Source: Bacteroidota bacterium
GTDB taxonomy: Bacteria > Bacteroidota > Bacteroidia > Bacteroidales > UBA1715
Assembly: GCA_029266015.1 (NCBI GenBank)
Contig: JAJUFK010000014.1
Coordinates: 1-18,122, forward strand
Length of the DNA: 18,122 nt
Direction: 5' to 3'
The position numbers and the translations under genes were made by a program. The notes under the pieces were generated by a model. The model was not told where the DNA came from. It ran no database searches and was given only the letters and a program-made list of their open reading frames with translations. The first letter of the stretch is position 1. Every line of letters begins with the position of its first letter. Below, in pieces: positions 14,609-18,122 of the stretch.

Positions 14609-15433
14609 TTATTTTTGTAATGCTTCTAATTTCTCTCGTTCTTGTTTATACAAATTTTTTACAACATACACATATTCCAAATTTTTAAATTCTGTAGATA
14701 ATTGTACTTGTATTGAATAAAAATTATCATAATCAGTTTTATTAAATGATTTAACTGTTCCTATCATTATATTTGGCGGATATATATTTGAAAATTCATT
14801 GGTTAGTAATGTGTCACCAATAGCAAATTTTACATGAAACGGTATTTCGGCTAATGTTGCTATAGTATAGTCTTTACCATTCCAATACAGAGAACCAAAG
14901 TAATTTGTATTTTTAAATTTTGCACTTACTTTATACTGGGCATGCAAAACAGACATAACAGTGCTAAAATTATCAGAAACATTGGTTACAACACCTACAA
15001 TTCCGGTAGAACTAATAACTGCCATATTAGGTTCAATTCCATGTTTACGCCCCCTATTAAGTGTTAAATAATTATGCGTTCTATGAATAGAATTATTGAT
15101 AACCCGAGCTACAGTATATTCATATTGCACAAGAGAAATAGTGTCATGTACAGTTCTGTGTATAACAGTTGTATCTATCTTAGAAAAACTTTGATTTTGT
15201 AACAATCGAGCATTTTCTTGAGCTAAGTCTTCATTTACCGAAGCTAAATTGAAATATTGACTTATAGCTTGATTTACAGAAAATACCCGAGCAAAGATTT
15301 CATTACTCGACGATATAAAATGTGATTTTTGCGGTTCGTTAAAAGAAACAATAAGCGAAATACACACTATTTGCAGAAGCAAAAACAAAAGTATAACATG
15401 TTGTTTTACTATGAAGATTACTAAATTCCTCAT
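14609..15433 (-). CDS. mreC: Rod shape-determining protein MreC
   Basis: MreC is the periplasmic scaffold that bridges MreB, MreD and PBP2/RodA. The 274-residue protein has a short cytoplasmic start, a membrane anchor at about 11-31, a probable coiled coil at roughly 55-82 and the beta-barrel MreC domain from about 108 to 260. LNRGRKHGIEPNMAVIS (125-141) followed by GIVGVV is the most conserved stretch. Length and layout are normal. It is separated from mreB by 53 bases, the largest gap in this operon, and is 1 base from mreD. Confidence 0.94.
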   Translation of the reverse strand: MRNLVIFIVKQHVILLFLLLQIVCISLIVSFNEPQKSHFISSSNEIFARVFSVNQAISQYFNLASVNEDLAQENARLLQNQSFSKIDTTVIHRTVHDTISLVQYEYTVARVINNSIHRTHNYLTLNRGRKHGIEPNMAVISSTGIVGVVTNVSDNFSTVMSVLHAQYKVSAKFKNTNYFGSLYWNGKDYTIATLAEIPFHVKFAIGDTLLTNEFSNIYPPNIMIGTVKSFNKTDYDNFYSIQVQLSTEFKNLEYVYVVKNLYKQEREKLEALQK

Positions 15434-15486
15434 GCTTGCATATTGTGTTTTTTAGCCAATACATGCTTACCGCAGCAACATATGTA

Positions 15487-16509
15487 TTATCGAATTAAGA
15501 ATTGGAAATTATCTATATTTTTAAGAGCTATACCTGTACCTCGAGCAACAGCATGCAATGGATCTTCGGCAATATGAAATTTAATCTTATGTTTTGCTTC
15601 CAAACGTTTTGCCAAACCACGCAATAAGGCGCCACCACCTGCTAAATAAATTCCTCTACGATAGATATCAGCATATAATTCAGGTGGTGTTTGCTCAAGA
15701 GCAGCTAATATTGCAGCTTCTATACGAGCAATAGATTTATCTAAACAATATGCTATTTCTTGATACGAAACCGGAATTTCAATAGGTAATGCCGACATTT
15801 GATGAGGCCCACGCACAATATAATCTGCCGGTGGATCATCAAGATCGGGAATAGCGGCTCCTACATTAATTTTAATCTCTTCGGCGGTACGCTCTCCAAT
15901 TTTTATATTATGTTGATAACGCATATACTCTTGAATATCAGCAGTAAAATTATCACCTGCGGTTTTAATAGACTTATCACACACTATGCCTCCAAGAGCT
16001 ATAACGGCAATTTCTGTAGTTCCACCACCTATATCAACCACCATATTACCTTCGGGAGCCTCTACATCTAACCCTATTCCTATTGCTGCGGCCATTGGTT
16101 CATATATCATATACACCTCTCTACCTCCTGCATTTTCGGCCGAATCACGTACTGCACGCAATTCTACTTCGGTACAGCCCGAAGGTATACAAATAACCAC
16201 TTTCAACGATGGCGATATCATGCGGCTTTTCTTATCAATCATTTTTATCATACCGCGAATCATTATTTCTGCAGCATTAAAGTCAGCTATCACCCCATCT
16301 TTCATAGGTCTGATTACGGTAATATTTTGATGCGTTTTACCTTGCATTTGGCGTGCTTTATGACCAATTGCTACAGGTTTTCCGGAATGCGTATCTACAG
16401 CAACTATACTTGGCTCATCTACAACTATTTTATCATTTTGAATAATAATAGTATTTGCTGTTCCTAAGTCAATTGCAATCTCTTGCGTGAGAAATGAAAA
16501 TAAACCCAT
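15487..16509 (-). CDS. mreB: Actin-like cell shape protein MreB
   Basis: MreB forms ATP-dependent membrane-bound filaments that orient lateral wall synthesis. The 340-residue protein shows the actin-fold motifs in order: phosphate-1 DLGTANT at 14-20, phosphate-2 DIGGGTTE at 159-166 and adenosine motif AGGGALLRG at 290-298. The N-terminus MGLFSFLTQE matches the family start, and the hydrophobic first residues fit membrane contact. It begins 14 bases after purH on the minus strand and leads the mreBCD-mrdA-rodA set. No promoter fits in the 14-base gap, so it is either co-transcribed with purH or read from a promoter inside purH. Confidence 0.98.
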   Translation of the reverse strand: MGLFSFLTQEIAIDLGTANTIIIQNDKIVVDEPSIVAVDTHSGKPVAIGHKARQMQGKTHQNITVIRPMKDGVIADFNAAEIMIRGMIKMIDKKSRMISPSLKVVICIPSGCTEVELRAVRDSAENAGGREVYMIYEPMAAAIGIGLDVEAPEGNMVVDIGGGTTEIAVIALGGIVCDKSIKTAGDNFTADIQEYMRYQHNIKIGERTAEEIKINVGAAIPDLDDPPADYIVRGPHQMSALPIEIPVSYQEIAYCLDKSIARIEAAILAALEQTPPELYADIYRRGIYLAGGGALLRGLAKRLEAKHKIKFHIAEDPLHAVARGTGIALKNIDNFQFLIR

Positions 16510-16523
16510 GTGTATATCGTATT

Positions 16524-18113
16524 TTAATGTTTAAAATGTCTTCGTCCGGTAAATACCATTGCTATATCAAATTCATTACATGCTGCAATTACATCTTCAT
16601 CGCGAATACTACCTCCCGGTTGTACTATGTATTTTACGTTATATTCATTAGCAACCTCTACACTATCTCTAAATGGAAAAAATGCATCTGATATAAGCAC
16701 TGAATCTTCAATTGTTACTCCCTCTTTGAGATTAAAACGAGGTATAGTTAACCAACGTAAACTATCTAATCTGTTTGGTTGTCCCATACCAGCACCTGTT
16801 AACCAATATGAACCATCGGTATTTTGAGACACAATAGCTATAGCATTACTTTTGAGATGTTTACATGCTTGGGTACCAAAACGAGCCAAATCTAGTTGTT
16901 TTGAATTAAATGAACGTTTGGTAACCTGTGTATATTGCACATCCATGCCTTCATCTTCATCTTGCACCAAAAGACCGCCATTGATTGACCGATACAATTT
17001 TTCACCAGTAATTTCAGGTTTTATAGGTGTTACCAACACACGTAAATTCTTTTTCTTTGCAAATAACTCTTTTGCTGCATCTGTGTATGAAGGTGCTATA
17101 ATAATTTCAATAAATTTATCGCTCAACCATGCTGCAACATCAGCATCTACTTGAGAGGTAAAACACAGAATGCCTCCAAACGCACTAATAGGGTCTCCAG
17201 CCCAAGCTAATTCTAATGCTTTAATTGAACTATCAGAAACAGCTAAACCACAAGGATTTAGATGCTTCACTACTGACACCGCTGTTTTATTTGGTATATG
17301 AGCCACCGCATGATACGCATCACTTGCAGCCTTCCATGCAGCATCAGCGTCAAGCATATTATTGTATGACAGTTCTTTACCTTGCAATACTTGAGAATTT
17401 GCTAACGTTGAATTTGTTTTAGTATTTGAAAATGAATAAAATATAGCTTTTTGATGTGGATTTTCACCATATCGCAACACACTTCCATTAGTTAAACTTA
17501 TTTTTTCGGAATTATCAATACCGTTATTAAAATAATTAAAAATTGCAGAATCATAATGCGATGATGTGTTAAATGCCTCTCTAGCAAATTCTTTACGTTG
17601 TTCAATTGTAGTAATACCTTTACCCGATTCTAAAACTGAATCTAATAACGCATATTGTTTTTGTGATGCTACAATTACCACATCTTTATGATTTTTGGCG
17701 GCAGCACGAATAAGAGATATACCTCCAATATCAATTTTTTCTATTATATCTTGTTCTGAAGCACCCGAAGCTACTGTTTCTTCAAACGGATATAAATCTA
17801 CTATTACTAAATCTATTTCGGGTATTCCATATTCTTGCATTTGTGCAATGTCACTTGCAAGTTCTCTACGAGCTAATATACCTCCAAATATTTTGGGATG
17901 CAGAGTTTTAACTCGTCCACCTAAAATTGAGGGATATGAAGTAACATCTTCAACCGGAATAACTTTACAACCAAGTGATTCAAGAAATTCTTGTGTACCA
18001 CCTGTAGAATAGAAAGCAACATTTAAATCTTTCAATTTATAGACTATACTATCTAAATTATCTTTATGATATACCGATATTAATGCCGATTGTATTCGTT
18101 TTTCCCCACTCAT
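16524..18113 (-). CDS. purH: Bifunctional AICAR formyltransferase / IMP cyclohydrolase
   Basis: PurH carries out the last two steps of de novo IMP synthesis: formylation of AICAR with 10-formyl-tetrahydrofolate, then ring closure. The 529 residues are full length. The N-terminal cyclohydrolase (MGS-like) domain, about 1-200, shows LISVYHK, STGGT at 36-40, GGRVKTLHPKI at 65-75 and DLYPFEET at 106-113. The formyltransferase domain has LRYGENPHQKA at 213-223, the catalytic Lys283-His284 in VVKHLNPCG, SAFGGI at 310-315 and the C-terminal IVQPGGSIRDEDVI. It ends in GRRHFKH. The start is ATG at 18113, and only 9 bases of upstream sequence remain in the window, so its promoter cannot be seen. mreB follows after 14 bases. 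Confidence 0.98.
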   Translation of the reverse strand: MSGEKRIQSALISVYHKDNLDSIVYKLKDLNVAFYSTGGTQEFLESLGCKVIPVEDVTSYPSILGGRVKTLHPKIFGGILARRELASDIAQMQEYGIPEIDLVIVDLYPFEETVASGASEQDIIEKIDIGGISLIRAAAKNHKDVVIVASQKQYALLDSVLESGKGITTIEQRKEFAREAFNTSSHYDSAIFNYFNNGIDNSEKISLTNGSVLRYGENPHQKAIFYSFSNTKTNSTLANSQVLQGKELSYNNMLDADAAWKAASDAYHAVAHIPNKTAVSVVKHLNPCGLAVSDSSIKALELAWAGDPISAFGGILCFTSQVDADVAAWLSDKFIEIIIAPSYTDAAKELFAKKKNLRVLVTPIKPEITGEKLYRSINGGLLVQDEDEGMDVQYTQVTKRSFNSKQLDLARFGTQACKHLKSNAIAIVSQNTDGSYWLTGAGMGQPNRLDSLRWLTIPRFNLKEGVTIEDSVLISDAFFPFRDSVEVANEYNVKYIVQPGGSIRDEDVIAACNEFDIAMVFTGRRHFKH

Positions 18114-18122
18114 GTAACTATA

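Noticed and set aside
15434..15486. Possible regulatory RNA or promoter in the 53-base mreB-mreC gap
   Set aside because: I found no TAnnTTTG element on the minus strand, no stable hairpin and no terminator. Two direct copies of CATGCTT are too short to mean much.

Overview
The window is AT-rich chromosomal DNA from a member of the Bacteroidota, most likely Bacteroidales. The evidence is a B-type succinate dehydrogenase/fumarate reductase operon (sdhCAB), the gene order purH-mreB-mreC-mreD-mrdA-rodA that is typical of this phylum, no Shine-Dalgarno-like sequences before the starts, TAnnTTTG-type -7 promoter elements, and a C-terminal fragment at the left edge that resembles a type IX secretion (T9SS) sorting domain. 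No species can be named from the sequence alone.

Layout. (1) Positions 1-141 hold the last 46 codons of a gene entering from the left, followed by a gene-free promoter region. (2) Positions 335-3809 hold sdhC-sdhA-sdhB on the + strand, the membrane quinone-linked complex for succinate/fumarate interconversion, closed by a strong hairpin terminator at 3829-3866. (3) Positions 3875-10227 are a surface-glycan region. A minus-strand glycosyltransferase diverges from a + strand operon that encodes a second glycosyltransferase, a HisH-like glutaminase, a HisF-like partner, a PP-loop N-acetyl sugar amidotransferase and a third glycosyltransferase. The HisH/HisF/amidotransferase trio is the known WbuXYZ / WbpG-HisH2-HisF2 / AglXYZ type of cassette, which turns an N-acetyl group on a sugar into an acetamidino group. 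HisH would release ammonia from glutamine, the HisF-like protein would pass it on, and the PP-loop enzyme would activate the sugar with ATP. The HisF-like protein has lost the first catalytic Asp of true HisF but keeps the ammonia-gate residues, so histidine synthesis is unlikely. (4) thiN (thiamine pyrophosphokinase, 10220-10849) overlaps the last glycosyltransferase by 8 bases, so it is probably translated from the same transcript. (5) Positions 10855-18113 form one minus-strand block read right to left: purH, mreB, mreC, mreD, mrdA and rodA. It links the last two steps of IMP synthesis to the complete rod-shape elongation machinery.

I see no tRNA, rRNA, CRISPR array, insertion sequence, attachment site or broken gene. 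Apart from the left-edge fragment, all genes look intact. The most notable region is the acetamidino cassette with its flanking glycosyltransferases. It belongs to a recognised class, but it lacks any sugar-precursor genes here, so its substrate is unknown. I did not find a clearly undescribed system.
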